This document shows, in pieces, positions 39,201 to 49,475 of a DNA stretch of 64,000 nt (position 1 is its first letter; each line of letters starts with the position of its first letter). The DNA is from Ditylenchus dipsaci. Lineage: Eukaryota; Nematoda; Chromadorea; Rhabditida; Anguinidae. The notes below the pieces were generated by a model, which saw nothing but the letters and a program-made list of their open reading frames with translations, was not told where the DNA came from and made no database searches. A program made the translations under genes and the position numbers. The DNA lies in NCBI GenBank assembly GCA_004194705.1, contig SADC01001112.1, positions 372,001 to 436,000 on the forward strand. Direction: 5' to 3'.

Positions 39201-42200
39201 ATAGGCACGCACCGACCAGAAATTCAAGATGAAGTCTTCTGGAGTTGTAGCTGTGGCTGGTTGCTGAACTTGGTTGGCAGTGAAATTATTTACCTGAAAT
39301 AAAAGAAATTATTACCTAATTAAATAGTTGAATAAATCACTAACCAATGCTCTCAAACTCTCCTCAAAAGCAGCCAAAGTCTGAGAACTAAGTGACTCCT
39401 TGAGCTTGATGTTGAGTAGAAGAGATCGTGCTCGGGTGATTATTCCATCAGTGTCCAGCTCCACATCTGCAATTAGGTGAGCTTATTTGCTCACAATTGA
39501 TAGCTGTTCCGATTCACCCACCTCCAAGCAAATTAGCAATGAAAAGGCGAGGATGACGAGTTGCATTCAGCAATATGTGTTGACTATCCTGTTTGCTGTC
39601 CAAGAGCACATCTCCACTGCCTGACTTCAGCCAAATAGCTTCCGGATACTTAAGCAGCAAAGCATTGGAACGCAAAGCTGATATTATGCCCAACTGGCTG
39701 TTCTGGTTTGCTGTTGCAGAGAAGGCTGGGGAGGTGGAGCACTGCTCTCTGCACATATCCGTCCACTAAACCAAACATTCAACAATTGGATTAAGAAAGT
39801 AAAGTGTGTGGATTGCAAACAGTTGGATACACACAAGCATAAACACACCTCGAAATTGACTTGGGATTGAGCCACCCTTATGCCATGTATCTGCTCCAAC
39901 AGTCTGCCAAATGCAGTTAAGGTGCGATTGGTGAGCACTGTGCTGTACCGACTTCTAAATACGGCTAATAATTAACTATGCAGAGAGCATAATTGGAAAA
40001 AGGATTAATTTTTAACAGTTCATTAAAAAAAGTCCCACTATCGGGGTTTGACAAATCATTTGTCACAAATGTGCCCTAAAAAGGCCATTGCGCCTTTTTG
40101 GGGCACATTGTTCTGTGAACGGTGAAAATAATTCGAAAATGGCACATTGTGCCTGAAAAGGGCACATTTGTCGAACCCTGCCCCTATATAAATAGGCCGA
40201 GGGCCGACTAGGTTCCAAACTTTGGCAAACCCCGGAGCGATTATAGAGGAAACATTAAACGTTTGCCAAAAATGTACTTCATGGACAGCAGCACACTGAA
40301 TTCAGCCTGAGAAGTCCTCTTTGCAGCATCAAACGTGGGGTTGGAACCGTTGAAGTTAGAATAGTATTGCAGGTGGTTTGCTACAGAACTGGTAGACAGA
40401 TGGTAGCCAGCAGCCGGAGCTGTAGCATGGCCAGCAGTGCTGGTTGGATCTGAACCTGTGGTCAGGAAAGAGTTGAATGGAGTGCTGTTGAAGCTGAACA
40501 ACTTGTCACGATAGTGCCATGGTCCCATGAACGACAAGGATACCAGCAACAATGGGAATACCTGAAATAGAGCAATATAATAAAGTTTTTGTGATTTTCA
40601 ACGTCTAAATATTACAGTAAAAAAGATTTTGTGTTGTGCAGCTGCTTTAGCCAGATGGAAAAGGAGTCGTTTGGTGGCAATCTCGATGAAGCGGAACATT
40701 TGTAGTTTGTAGAGCGGACGGAAATGGCCCTCTAAAAAGTGAAGACCCTAGTAGCGAATACCCCCCCCCCCCCCCAACAAACTTTTTTCAAAATCAGGTT
40801 TTAACCATTTCTAAGTAATTCTTATGCGCTGAAAACGATAAAAAAAGGTTTTTTAGGGCATTTTCTGACCTAAAAAATTATTTTTGGAAAAAGAAATTTT
40901 TGACCAAAATTCGACTTTTTGGCTTGGGGGACCAAGGTATTCTACCTCGTTTTGTCACTGGAGCTAGGCAAAAAGAGTCTCCATATGCAATTTATGATCA
41001 AGAATCCTGCTCGGAATTATGTCTAAGGTAAGTAAGTGCGCGCATCTCAACCCCAAGCAACCAAGCCCCCTGCGCCCCCGAAGGGGGCGCAGGGGGCTTG
41101 GTTGGTTCCGAGCAGGATTCTTGATCATAAATTGCATATGGAGACTCTTTTTGCCTAGCACCAGTGACAAAACGAGGTAGAATACCTTGGTCGCCCAAGG
41201 CAAAAAGTCGAATTTCGGTCAAAATTTTTTTTTTCCAAAAATCAACTTTTTAGGTCAGAAAATGCCCGAAAACACCTTTTTTATTGTTTTCAGCGCATAA
41301 GAACTACTTAGAAATGGTTAAAACCTGATTTTGAAAAAAAAATTGTTGGGGGGGGGGGGTATTCACTATTAGCGCAAAAGTGAATTACAGTCGAGCCTCG
41401 TTATATAAATTGTTTAAAATTGATTCCCGGGATTTACCCGGGAGTTAAATTTACCAAGAGCCGTTGGATAGAGTCTCACTATACAGGGTGTTCCAAGAAA
41501 TTCCACCGATTTTTAATGGTCATAACTTGTTTTGTAGGCCGTTTCTTGAAATTCTGTGAACGCAGATCGACTCAGAATTTGTTGAGAATTTTTTTGGTAT
41601 AAAATGCCAAAAACACGATTTTCGCTTGGTCCCCTATGATTTGGCTCATGGCCTCCGGATGTCCTCTGGGTAGGCTAGGCCCAAACCATAGGGGGACCAA
41701 GCGAAAATCGTGTTTTCGACATTATATACCAAAAAATTCTCAACAAATTCCGAATTGATCTGCTTTCACAGAATTTCAAGAAACGGCCTACAAAACAAGT
41801 TATGACCATTAAAAATCGGTGGAATTCCTCGGGAACCCTGTAAAAGACAAGAGACTTGACTGTATTTGTTGAACAGCTGTAACATTTGGTGACTCACTTT
41901 TGCCATTAGTGCTGTGTGCACCCCCTGCATGCCTCCAGCAGCCATCACAAAAGGCATTGGTGGTGAATAGTTGACCATACAGTTATTGTCATTGCTCTGC
42001 TGCCTTTGGAAGAAGGCATTTGATGCAAGTGGTACCACCCTGTGGTTCGCCCTGTAACTGCTACCTCGACTTGACTGAGCGGCTCGATTGGGGGTGGATG
42101 GTTGAGGCTCACTGATGTATTGGCACAAGCTGTTGTCGGTGTTCATCTGTTTTCTGGTAGGCGAGGGTGAGTTCACATTGCATGGTGATTCTCCATCTTC

Positions 42201-42710
42201 ACACTCCACATTCTGCTGATCATTAGTGGGTGGAGAGGGTTGCCGTTGCTGTGGTTCTTCTGGATCATTAGCACTAGTGTTCAGCTTGTCTATAGACTTG
42301 TACTTCACCACCCTTCATTGCTGCTACTCTTGCTGTTGCCAGAAGCTGATGAAGTTGAGAACTTGTTGTCGGCAGCAGCACTTGAATCGCATTCTTCTGT
42401 GTTCTGAAAAGCCGAAAAATAGGTTTTTGCAAAAAATATTTTCATATTGAATACGACAACCAGCATATCGAAATAAAATCTTACCTCCCTCGGCCTATCA
42501 GTTTAGGATCAGGTCATAAGTACGTAGAGGGTCCTTTATTTTCGTAAAAAGGAATTCGACACTTTTGTTTTTGTTTATAACAAACCTTATCCTCCTTCTC
42601 ACAGCAACCAGCAGAATCGAAAGGCAACTTTTTGAAGCGACTCTCGAACTTGCTGGTTGTTGGGGACTCTTCTGGCTCTACCATCCGCACAGTCTTGAGA
42701 AGTTTCTGCA
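33215..42710 (-). CDS. Patched-related (sterol-sensing/RND-type) membrane protein
   Basis: At least 16 minus-strand exons read in order. A low-complexity cytosolic N-terminus covers 42,583-42,707 and about 41,897-42,403. First membrane entry: TKRLLFHLAKAAAQHKIFFT then VFPLLLVSLSFMGPWHYRD (40,735-40,250). First extracellular region: about 39,960-39,350 with LLLKYPEAIWLKSGSG and HPRLFIANLLGG. Membrane block: VREVIACLKNIHFKLIFCFV, and about 38,865-38,325 with LLCSIGVLL and LTCLLILVLLYLTVCW. Second half: LRTLAVALCTIYLIFSLLGA; FHMAFEKYEQYLELVIEAPA; STDIVFDKFQTQIVRSRMYL; NTALLANLFTAAVTLHFCYM; LLLSESVPVVWQV. The tail is Pro/Ser-rich (34,930-33,215). The duplicated layout and the YSxDI...SRMY and LANL...LHF blocks fit patched-related proteins, which move or sense sterols and lipids. 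Single-base frame breaks occur at about 35,630 and 33,590. Introns contain several MITEs. Confidence 0.65.
33862..34361. mobile_element. pogo-like MITE with two nested hairpins
   Basis: The ends are tacagtcaactctcgttaaa and its inverted copy ending agagttgactgta, with TA at both ends. Inside are a hairpin at 33,955-34,012 (ctcgataaactggcaccc) and a second, different CACTATATCGAG-type pair at 34,050-34,190. The innermost parts look like ends of sibling elements, so this may be an element inserted in an element. It lies in an intron of the patched-related gene. Confidence 0.6.
35930..36008 (+). tRNA. Degenerate tRNA-like sequence (pseudo-tRNA or SINE head)
   Basis: Starting at ggtggtaccgagtggttaga, the first seven bases pair with tgccacc about 75 bases later. 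The CCGAGTGGTTAGAGC block matches the D-arm/A box of Ser/Leu-type tRNAs. The T-arm (ggtgtaaactc) is a poor B box and I cannot fold a convincing anticodon arm. It is therefore probably not functional. It lies in an intron of the patched-related gene. Confidence 0.35.
36050..36478. mobile_element. pogo-like MITE
   Basis: The ends are tacagttgccgctcgattta and its inverted copy ending gcggcaactgta, with TA flanks. The arms contain ctagggtctgacactttttt, a block shared with copies at 52,729 and 59,643. It is intronic in the patched-related gene and noncoding. Confidence 0.7.
37620..37970. mobile_element. GC-rich foldback element with CATAGTGAC ends
   Basis: catagtgactgcg near 37,627 and its inverted copy cggtcactatg near 37,955 bound about 340 bases rich in ccggccgtccg-type palindromes. 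Flanking AGGGTT on both sides may be a target duplication. It is strikingly GC-rich next to its surroundings. It is intronic in the patched-related gene. Confidence 0.5.
40749..41372. mobile_element. Poly-C foldback element
   Basis: The ends tagcgaata plus a C run, and a G run plus tattcactatta, are inverted copies. The loop at 41,040-41,105 is the same GC-rich hairpin (ccaagccccctgcgcccccg) as in the copy at 647-1364. It is intronic in the patched-related gene. Confidence 0.65.
41386..41864. mobile_element. pogo-like MITE carrying a nested TA-MITE
   Basis: The outer ends are tacagtcgagcctcgttata and its inverted copy ending gacttgactgta. Inside, 41,481-41,842 runs from tacagggtgttccaagaaat to gggaaccctgta and is itself a nearly full palindrome with TA flanks. 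The inner element therefore inserted into the outer one. Both lie in an intron of the patched-related gene. Confidence 0.65.
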
Positions 42711-43124
42711 AAAAAGCGAGCAATTAATTATAATAATAGTATTATAATCTATGAGATATGTAAGAAAGAGTAGTGGTAAACAATATCCCCCACAATACCA
42801 ACACCTATTGTGTGGTGACAGATTGTAAGGTGGAGGGAGCTGGCGGGAATGTGCCTTCACCACAAAACTTGATTGGTAGTCAGATTTGTTATCTCTTCTA
42901 TGTCCACAATATACATTTCCTGATACAGACCATTTGAATACACCAACTTGCTCAAGGCTTGCTGCGGAGAAAAATACAAACAAGGGATGCGCGCAAATCC
43001 CAATCTCATAGTTATCTCCCCTTCTGAACAAAGATGAGAGAATCGCCCACAACGCAGCAAGGGGGAGTCTGCGAAGATGGCAGAAAACTTGGAATGATAA
43101 CAGCAGTAGTAACTGCACTTTCAT
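42711..43124 (-). CDS. Possible exon encoding a signal-peptide-like N-terminus
   Basis: A minus-strand open frame starts MKVQLLLLLSFQVFCHLRRL, followed by another hydrophobic stretch (PLAALWAILSSLF). It then has a Cys/His-containing region (GNVYCGHRRDNKSDYQSSF, RCWYCGGYC). It lies just upstream of the first recognised exon of the patched-related gene and could be its first exon or a separate small gene. A second frame over 42,857-42,960 (LVYSNGLYQEMYIVDIEEI) also looks protein-like, so the true frame is uncertain. Confidence 0.3.
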
Positions 43125-43640
43125 CTTTATTTATGAGAAGAAGAAACAAAAGAACAGGAATTGTGATAAATAATTAGCAACACTGACTGACCTAATTCCA
43201 CAACGTTTTGCATAGACAGAAGAAGGGAGAGAGTGATAAGTGGATTCCCGAAGTAAGTTTCATTCTTAGGCACATCGCTATTTTACGCTTAAGTTTTATC
43301 GTTTTGTAAATTGAGCGAAATGTGTTAATTGCCGTCACGAACCGAGACAGTGATAAAAAGAGCACTCATGAAAAGCCACTAGAAAAAGAAACGCAACTTT
43401 TTAGAATCTTGGTGTATCGAAGACAAATAGATGAAGATCTAAATCCAATTCCAGAATAAAAGGATACAGATAAATCAGACCGATAAACTTTCTAAATGAC
43501 GCTGTATGGAACACCAACATTTATTTTTTTTCGCATCTAGGCAAGTCAAAACCTCCCCCCCCCCCTATTGAAAAGGTGGGGGGGTTTAAAATATCAGATT
43601 TGGAAGATTGTGATCCGAAAATTGATATTTGGTACCTTAA

Positions 43641-43863
43641 AGGGGCATGCCACGCTAATAAGAGGTGGTGCCCGGGAATTCAAATTTTTTTCCTGGTCAT
43701 TGAACTTCTGTACGTATTTTTCAACTTGGTTTCTAACAAAACCATACCTAAAATCAAATTCTAGGCCTTGTTTTGTTAGAAACCAAGTTGAAAAACCTGT
43801 ACAGAAGTTCAATGATTAAGAAAAAATTTTGAATTCCCGGGCACCACCTCTGGGCATGTTCCT
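43641..43863. mobile_element. TTAA-flanked palindromic MITE, copy A
   Basis: TTAA (43,637-43,640) precedes aggggcatgccacgctaata, and the inverted copy ends gggcatgttcct before TTAA (43,864-43,867). The arms pair around gttagaaaccaagttgaaaa and meet at aattctaggccttgtt. It is noncoding. Confidence 0.75.
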
Positions 43864-44098
43864 TTAAAGGGCCATTGCCGTATTTGAAAAAACGGATGTC
43901 CCCGCCAATTCGAAAAAATTTACTAACCATTGAACTTCTGTACGGAATTTTTAACTTGGTTTCTAACACAACTATACCTAAAAATGAATTCTAGGCCTTG
44001 TTTTGTTAAAAACCAAGCTGAAAAGTCCGTATAGAAGTTGAGTGACTAGGCGAAAAAATTTGAATTGGCGGGGGACAATTCAAAACAGGTGGCAATGG

Positions 44099-45058
44099 CG
44101 GCCACGGACGATTCCCTGCCGCGCCAATTCCCTGCCGCGGCCGATTCCCTGCCGGACAATTCCCTGCCGGACAATTCCCTGCCGGGAAAATCTATCGTTT
44201 TGTATATTTCAAAAAGGGGGTCCTAAACTAAAGTGGTGGCACCCAACAAAATGTCTTGTGTCAATGTTTTTGATGTGTTGCTGCAGAAGTTCTTATGCTC
44301 CTTATCTTTTCAGTAGCTCTAACTATGGATGCAGTAGAAGAAGCCGGAAGACTTTTGGATGAACTTAGCGACAACATCTATTCGGACGATGAAGAGGAGC
44401 AAGCTATCCCAGAAATCAACGAGGGATCAAACATCGGGCACATTAGCAATGCAGAATTTCTCCGACAGGTACTTTTGACTTTTTTGCTGCTTTTGTTCAT
44501 CTTATCCTGATCTCTTTGTTCTCAGAATCACGTCAGTTTCGTGCGCTGATGCCACACCTGAGTCCGTCTTCAATCAATGTTGACTTTGAGCAAGCTGCCA
44601 TTTACTCACTGAGAGAGAAATTTCCGATTACCTAATAAGCCACGAGCCAAGTCTGGAGCCGGTGATCGAATGGTTCGCGAGGAATTATGTTGGTGAGTCA
44701 TTTTTATTATATTTAATCTTTAATCTTCATTTATGTTCTTTTTATTAAGGTTCCGTGATGAGACCGCCGCCGTTTCCAATTGAACTTCATTGGAGATCAG
44801 TAGTACGTTGAAATGTTATATTGTATTACTCTGTTTTCGTTTAAGGAGTTGTTTGTTATTGTTGTTCTAGTTGATTCTCAATAAAAATGTAATTTGTTTA
44901 GTTGGGATATTAATTGAATATGATTTTACTAGTAGATTTTCCCGGCAGGGAATTGTCCGGCAGGGAATTGTCCGGCAGGGAACTGTCCGGCAGGGAATTA
45001 TCCGGCAGGGAATCGGCCGCGGCAGGGAATTGGCGCGGCAGGGAATAGTCACGTACCG
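44099..45058. mobile_element. 960-bp MULE (Mutator-like) element with 9-bp target duplication
   Basis: The exact duplication TGGCAATGG lies at 44,090-44,098 and 45,059-45,067. The inverted ends start cggccacggacgattccctg and, read inward from the right, cggtacgtgactattccctg. Both continue as tandem tccctgccggacaat units (three to five copies) ending at ccctgccgggaaaatc. A 9-base duplication is diagnostic for Mutator-like elements, and the coding remnant inside fits. The uninterrupted target can be seen in the sister MITE at 62,900-62,910. Confidence 0.88.
44325..44850 (+). pseudogene. Internally deleted MULE transposase
   Basis: Exon 1 (44,325-44,468) encodes an acidic N-terminus (MDAVEEAGRLLDELSDNIYS, DDEEEQAIPEINEG). 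It splices in phase to 44,537, giving FRALMPHLSPSSINVDFEQA and AIYSLREKFPIT, then stop codons. VDFEQAAI...FP is the block with the second catalytic Asp of MULE transposases. Further on, in another frame, HEPSLEPVIEWFARNYV and then GSVMRPPPFPIELHWRS match the C-terminal YIG...PPxFPIxLWN region. The zinc finger and the first catalytic Asp block are missing, so this copy depends on another element to move. Confidence 0.75.
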
Positions 45059-45186
45059 TGGCAATGGCCCTTTAAGGAAATAATGACCCCTACGGGACAA
45101 AATGACTACAGACACAGCCAGCTGGAACTCGGATTTCAGGCTCCAATAACAAAATCAACGAAACGTTAAGATACCAATTCCAAATT

Positions 45187-45192
45187 TTTATT
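45187..45192 (-). terminator. Poly(A) signal of the MATH-BTB gene
   Basis: The minus strand reads AATAAA 41 bases past the TAG. Confidence 0.6.
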
Positions 45193-45232
45193 GGACGTAC
45201 ACGATAAAAGTAGCAACAGACTTTAAAAACAA

Positions 45233-46592
45233 CTATTTCTTGAGTATGCGTTCAAATAATTTGATCTTGATGTCTTTGTCTAGAAATTTGTAAATTTCAT
45301 TATTCTCAAGCTGTTTTAGATCATCCAACGTGTGGTAGCGGTCAATGCACATTTCCTGATATTAAATAATCATAACCTTGGAACGTGGAAAACATCTTGC
45401 TCACCTTTAAATCTTCGAGTCCGTATTCCTGAGCTAAATGGAGCTTTTTGGCTACAGTGAAACCGGTCCTCCAAGAAGTCAAGTGGCAAACGCAGTGCTG
45501 CAGCACATCCTTCATCTCAAAGCGACTGGCCAATTTCAGCAGTACTTCCACATTCGAATCTGAAACCAGACAGTTAAATTAAACGTTGGAAGTGGCAACG
45601 TGACCTGTGATTGGTTCGCGAGAGGGATAGATCACAGTGAGAAGCTGGACAAATTGAGATCTACTAATCCCTTCCAGCGCGCTTTTGAGCTCTTCGGAAA
45701 AAGTGCCTTCTGCGTTCTTCTCCAACTGGAACTCCTCAGAATTGAAAATGTTGTTGAACACCGGCGAGTAGACGGACAGCAACTGAATGCATCGATTAAA
45801 AATTAAATCAGGAAACCAAACAAAAATGCTCACTCCTTTGTTGATGTGGACTTCTTTTTCACCCAGGATGAGGACACAGTCGGTATAGAACGGAGTGGAG
45901 GATGAGAAATGATTGACCTTTTCGCTAATACTGAAGTAGGTGAACAAGATGGTTTGATTAAAGAAGACCAACCGTTTTGGAGTGAATCCTCTCACATTGA
46001 CTTCTGCGCAAATTTCAACGTTGCCGTTAGCATCCACAAATCCATTGTCCCGATCGAAAAGGAAGCTCCAAGTAGTGAGGTTGATGTGAGACACATTTGT
46101 AGACAGTCTATCACCTTTGAAGCAATGCTTGCCCTTAGAATAGGATAAAAAGAGTCAGTTAAAACTTTAATAGCCATTGAAAATACCTTGATTCTGAATA
46201 GGACACTCTTTTCGCTTCTGAAGAAAATCGAATACTTGGTATCACAGACTTGACCAGCGGATTCACGCACGCAATTAAGATAGACTGAAATATTCTCCCT
46301 GCTTTTCCAGATTCCTAGATACCTGGAAAAGAGGTGTTCATATTCATAACTATGCAGCTATAAGCAGGAAACTTACCATTTTGCATCACCAATCGAAACT
46401 AGCTGACCCTCGAAAGATCTGTCCCTTTTGTCATTGATGTTCCACAGCATTTTGACCAGATTGGAACCATCTAAACTCAGCAGAATGGTAACTTAAGCAA
46501 AACAGAAACAATCGAAATAAACCACCTTTTGATTTGGAAGCCTCAATCTCTTTGGTCTGATTGTGATTAAGCGCTGAATTATTTGCACCCAT
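45233..46592 (-). CDS. MATH and BTB domain protein (nematode bath-like)
   Basis: Seven exons, all joining in phase without repair: 46,526-46,592, 46,377-46,470, 46,187-46,322, 45,834-46,133, 45,605-45,782, 45,405-45,559 and 45,233-45,355, giving 350 residues. Residues 25-160 are a MATH domain (DGSNLVKMLWNINDKRDRSF, KWYLGIWKSRENISVYLNC, LTTWSFLFDRDNGFVDANGN). A BTB/POZ domain follows (YTDCVLILGEKEVHINKG, LLSVYSPVFNNIFNSEEFQ, ISRSQFVQLLTVIYPSREPI), then helices resembling the short BACK-like end. Such proteins act as substrate adaptors for CUL3 ubiquitin ligases: MATH binds the target and BTB binds CUL3. AATAAA lies at 45,187-45,192. Intact frames make it the best-preserved gene of the window. 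Confidence 0.88.
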
Positions 46593-46741
46593 GCTTGAAT
46601 TGATCAGCTAAAATGTCGGTTGGTTAAATATTGGTGCTGCTGCATGCAGAAACTGATTTTAGAGGTCACACTAATCATCCAAGTAAGCATTTTGGGCAAC
46701 GCGACAATTTCGCCTTTTAAAGGAGGGGTGAAAGCTGTTAA

Positions 46742-47130
46742 AGGGCATGCCCACGCTAATAAGAGGTGGTGAATTTTTTTCCCTAATCATTAAACTTCTG
46801 TGAGGATTTTTCAACTTCGTTTCTAACATATCGTAATTCCTCTAATAAGCCGCCCCCCCCCTAAATTCAAAAACGGGTTTCTGGCATTGTGTTTTTGACC
46901 TATGTTTTGAAAACCACTGTTAGGCAAGTCACCATCTATTTTGTAGCTCATCTCACTGGCTACAAATTGAGGGGTAACTTGCCAAAGAGGAGTCTTCAAA
47001 AAATGGGTCAAAAACACAATGCCAAGAACACGATTTTGAACCAGAGGGGGGGGGGGGGCGGCTTATTAGAGGAATTACGGTAACCACACCTAAAATTAAA
47101 TTCTAGGCCTTGTTTTGTTAGAAACCAAAT
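46742..47130. mobile_element. TTAA palindromic MITE, copy C, broken by two insertions
   Basis: TTAA (46,738-46,741) precedes agggcatgcccacgctaata, as in copy A. The arm is interrupted at 46,829 by a TA-MITE, resumes at 47,083 (aaattctaggccttgttttg), and is interrupted again at 47,131 by the hAT/BED element. It resumes briefly after 49,334 as attgaaaaatccg and is then lost. Confidence 0.7.
46829..47082. mobile_element. TA-flanked palindromic MITE, C-run subtype, nested
   Basis: The ends are tatcgtaattcctctaataa and its inverted copy ending gaggaattacggta, with TA on both sides. It is nearly identical to 18,688-18,944. It interrupts the TTAA MITE, so it is the younger insertion. Confidence 0.75.
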
Positions 47131-47445
47131 CATGGTTGTCAAAATAGATAAATTGATAAAATTCGATAAAATTTATGGCGTTATGCATGTTTCTGAATTC
47201 GATAAAATTCGATAAAAAATTCGATAAAATTTTTATCGAATTTTTTATCGAATTTTATCGAATTTTTCTATTGGTTACTCAACCACATTTTGTCACTTGT
47301 TAGGCCGATTTTTTCGCGCTTAGCACAAATATAGCCTCCGTTGTCGTACCTATAGCATTATTATACATCTTTTAGCTATTCCAAGCATGATTGACAAGCC
47401 TACACAAAAAGAACTAGACGATAAAAGGTAGGAATTTATTTATTA

Positions 47446-49069
47446 TCAGGTAAATTTCAATGATTCAAGTTGGAAAGGAGCATCAGCTGAGCCATCAAGA
47501 CTGCAAAAGACATGAATTAGCTGAATGGATGTATGCATGCGGGTGGGCTCTAACGTTTCTTTACTTTTACAGCTTTGTGACTCGAGGGCGATAGTATTTA
47601 CTCGTGCTTTAGGTTCTCCAGTCAGGTAACTCATGCTTTCGTGAACAAATTTAACTTGTCTGGGTATACACTGTGACTACATGCCACCTGACAAAGTCAC
47701 CAACAAATTTAGCACCGATTTCAAGGTGTAGCCAAACGCGTACATTTTAATTTTTTGGAAATTCTGGACTTTGTCGGGTTGTATGTGGTGGAAGTGCCAC
47801 TTTCTATGTGCCTTCGTGCTCCATACACAAGACAGTATGGCTAGGCCTGTGTAACATAACTGTCGGAGCACGTCAACTTCATGCAAGAGGCTGCCTAGCG
47901 AAAGTGGTTATAAGCCATATACTTTTTACCATCATCTTCTGCTGGATTTATATCATTAATTTTCAGGTACAATGGATCATTCAGGTATCTTATTCTAATT
48001 TAGTCAGATTTTCTTTTGCTTTCAGCTCTTGAACTTTCAGCTCATTTTGTTATGCTTTATAGATCAGTAGTTATGTTACCAGTATCAGTAGTTAGCAGCT
48101 CATAAACGACCGTTCGCTCTTATATCTTAATTTATGTCTTGCTATGTGATGCTCAAGTAGTCGTTACATCAGTCATTTTATGGGACACTAAAACCAAGTT
48201 AGTCGATAAAAAGACAGCAGTGGACTATCCGATTATTATCTGAGTAGATTTCTGAAGCTTTAAGTTCAGAGCTAACATTTACTGTCCTAGAGATAATGAA
48301 TCCAATTACTGGACGATTTAGGTATCAGGTATAATAGCGAACGTCGTTCATGAGCTGAATTACTGACCCATAAGTTCATGAGCTGAAAGCAAAAAAAAAT
48401 CTGACTAAATTAGAATAAGATACCTGAATGATCCATTGTACCTGAAAATTAATGATATAAATCCAGCAGAAGATGATGGTAAAAAGTATATGGCTTATAA
48501 CCACTTTCGCTAGGCAGCCTCTTGCATGAAGTTGACGTGCTCCGACAGTTATGTTACACAGGCCTAGCCATACTGTCTTGTGTATGGAGCACGAAGGCAC
48601 ATAGAAAGTGGCACTTCCACCACATACAACCCGACAAAGTCCAGAATTTCCAAAAATTAAAATGTACGCGTTTGGCTACACCTTGAAATCGGTGCTAAAT
48701 TTGTTGGTGACTTTGTCAAGTGGCATGCAGTGACTGCATTGATTGCCGATGTGAATTTTGTATATAATTAAGAAAAACCCATGTAAAATACTTGACAAGG
48801 CTAAAAATGTCATACCTTGAACCCGTTGTGCCAGACTTTTTGAGTATTGCACGGCATTGGACATCCTTGCAGACAACTGGACCACTAGGCTTACCATCCT
48901 CTAGCAGGGCGTCGAATCGGCTCCCGAACTCCATGCTTTTCCACACGGCTATTTCATCATGCTCTTCATCAAACTATTCCTAAACGCAGTGTTACTAAAA
49001 TGGGATAATAAAACACTAATTTTATACCTTTGTTCGTCTAGTTCTTTTAGGTGTGGGCGTATCACTCAT
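47446..49069 (-). CDS. BED-finger-like protein gene of the hAT element (incomplete)
   Basis: Exon 1, 49,028-49,069, encodes MSDTPTPKRTRRTK. Exon 2, 48,816-48,973, gives FDEEHDEIAVWKSMEFGSRF, then DGKPSGPVVCKDVQCRAILK and SGTTGSR. The Trp/Phe start and the Cys pair resemble half of a BED zinc finger, though Cys spacing is four rather than two and the His pair is not seen. After a long intron filled by inverted arms, 47,446-47,634 encodes MSYLTGEPKARVNTIALESQ and more, with AATAAA at 47,435-47,440. No hAT dimerisation or catalytic motif is visible. How the last part joins exon 2 is not resolved. Confidence 0.45.
47678..48735. repeat. Inverted arms (about 350 bp) inside the hAT element
   Basis: 47,678-48,025 and 48,376-48,735 are nearly perfect inverted copies, seen also as the same 74-residue frame on opposite strands with one residue changed. 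A core of about 110-150 bases (47,795-47,910) is shared with the arms of the foldback at 20,125-22,815: CACTTTCTATGTGCCTTCGT, then GTATGGCTAGGCC, then AGAGGCTGCCTAGCGAAAGT. The spacer 48,030-48,370 has no recognisable content. Confidence 0.7.
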
Positions 49070-49333
49070 GCTTGGAATAACTAAAAGATGTATAATAATC
49101 CTATGGATACTGCAAAACAGAGACCATTTTCGGGCTAAACGTGAAAAATCGGCCTAACAGATCACAAAATGTGGTAGAATGACCAACAGAAAAACTCGAT
49201 AAAAATCGATAAAAAATTCGATAAAAATTTTATCGAATTTTTTATCGATTTTTATCGAATTCAAAAAAATAATTCTCGTTTGAATTTTTCGAATTTTATC
49301 AATTTTATCTATTTTGACAACCATGAACCAAAT

Positions 49334-49475
49334 TGAAAAATCCGAGCAAAACTTTTTTTCGTGGCCGAAAATCTCTTTTTTGTGGCCGAAATACTTTTTC
49401 TTGTCACCGAAAGCTGGTCTCGACACGAAATCAACAATTTTTGAATTTTTGTGTGAAATTCAGGGGTGGGTAAAC
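49334..49475. other. Remnant of TTAA MITE copy C and AT-rich DNA
   Basis: Bases after the hAT duplication read attgaaaaatccg, matching the MITE arm, and then diverge into degenerate gtggccgaaa units. No gene. Confidence 0.4.

Larger units (their letters stand above)
43868..45071. mobile_element. TTAA-flanked palindromic MITE, copy B, split by a MULE
   Basis: It shares the TTAA at 43,864-43,867 with copy A and ends at 45,071 before TTAA (45,072-45,075). Its terminus agggccattgcc matches the right end of the copy at 62,648-62,914. With the MULE and one target duplication removed it is about 235 bases, the same size class as copy A. Confidence 0.75.
47131..49325. mobile_element. 2.2 kb hAT/BED element with 300-bp inverted ends and 8-bp duplication
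   Basis: An exact duplication AACCAAAT lies at 47,123-47,130 and 49,326-49,333. Ends are catggttgtcaaaatagata and its inverted copy. The inverted ends extend about 300 bases each, through gataaaattcgataaa arrays and a taggccgattttt block, into the first coding exon. Inside are a BED-finger-like exon on the minus strand and a pair of inverted arms of about 350 bases (47,678-48,025 and 48,376-48,735). Target size and the BED-like finger fit the hAT superfamily, although no catalytic domain remains. Confidence 0.78.

Noticed and set aside
47808..48600. Identical 74-residue frames on opposite strands
   Set aside because: They are the two arms of one inverted repeat. The shared frame follows from sequence identity, not coding selection, and starts at no credible gene context.
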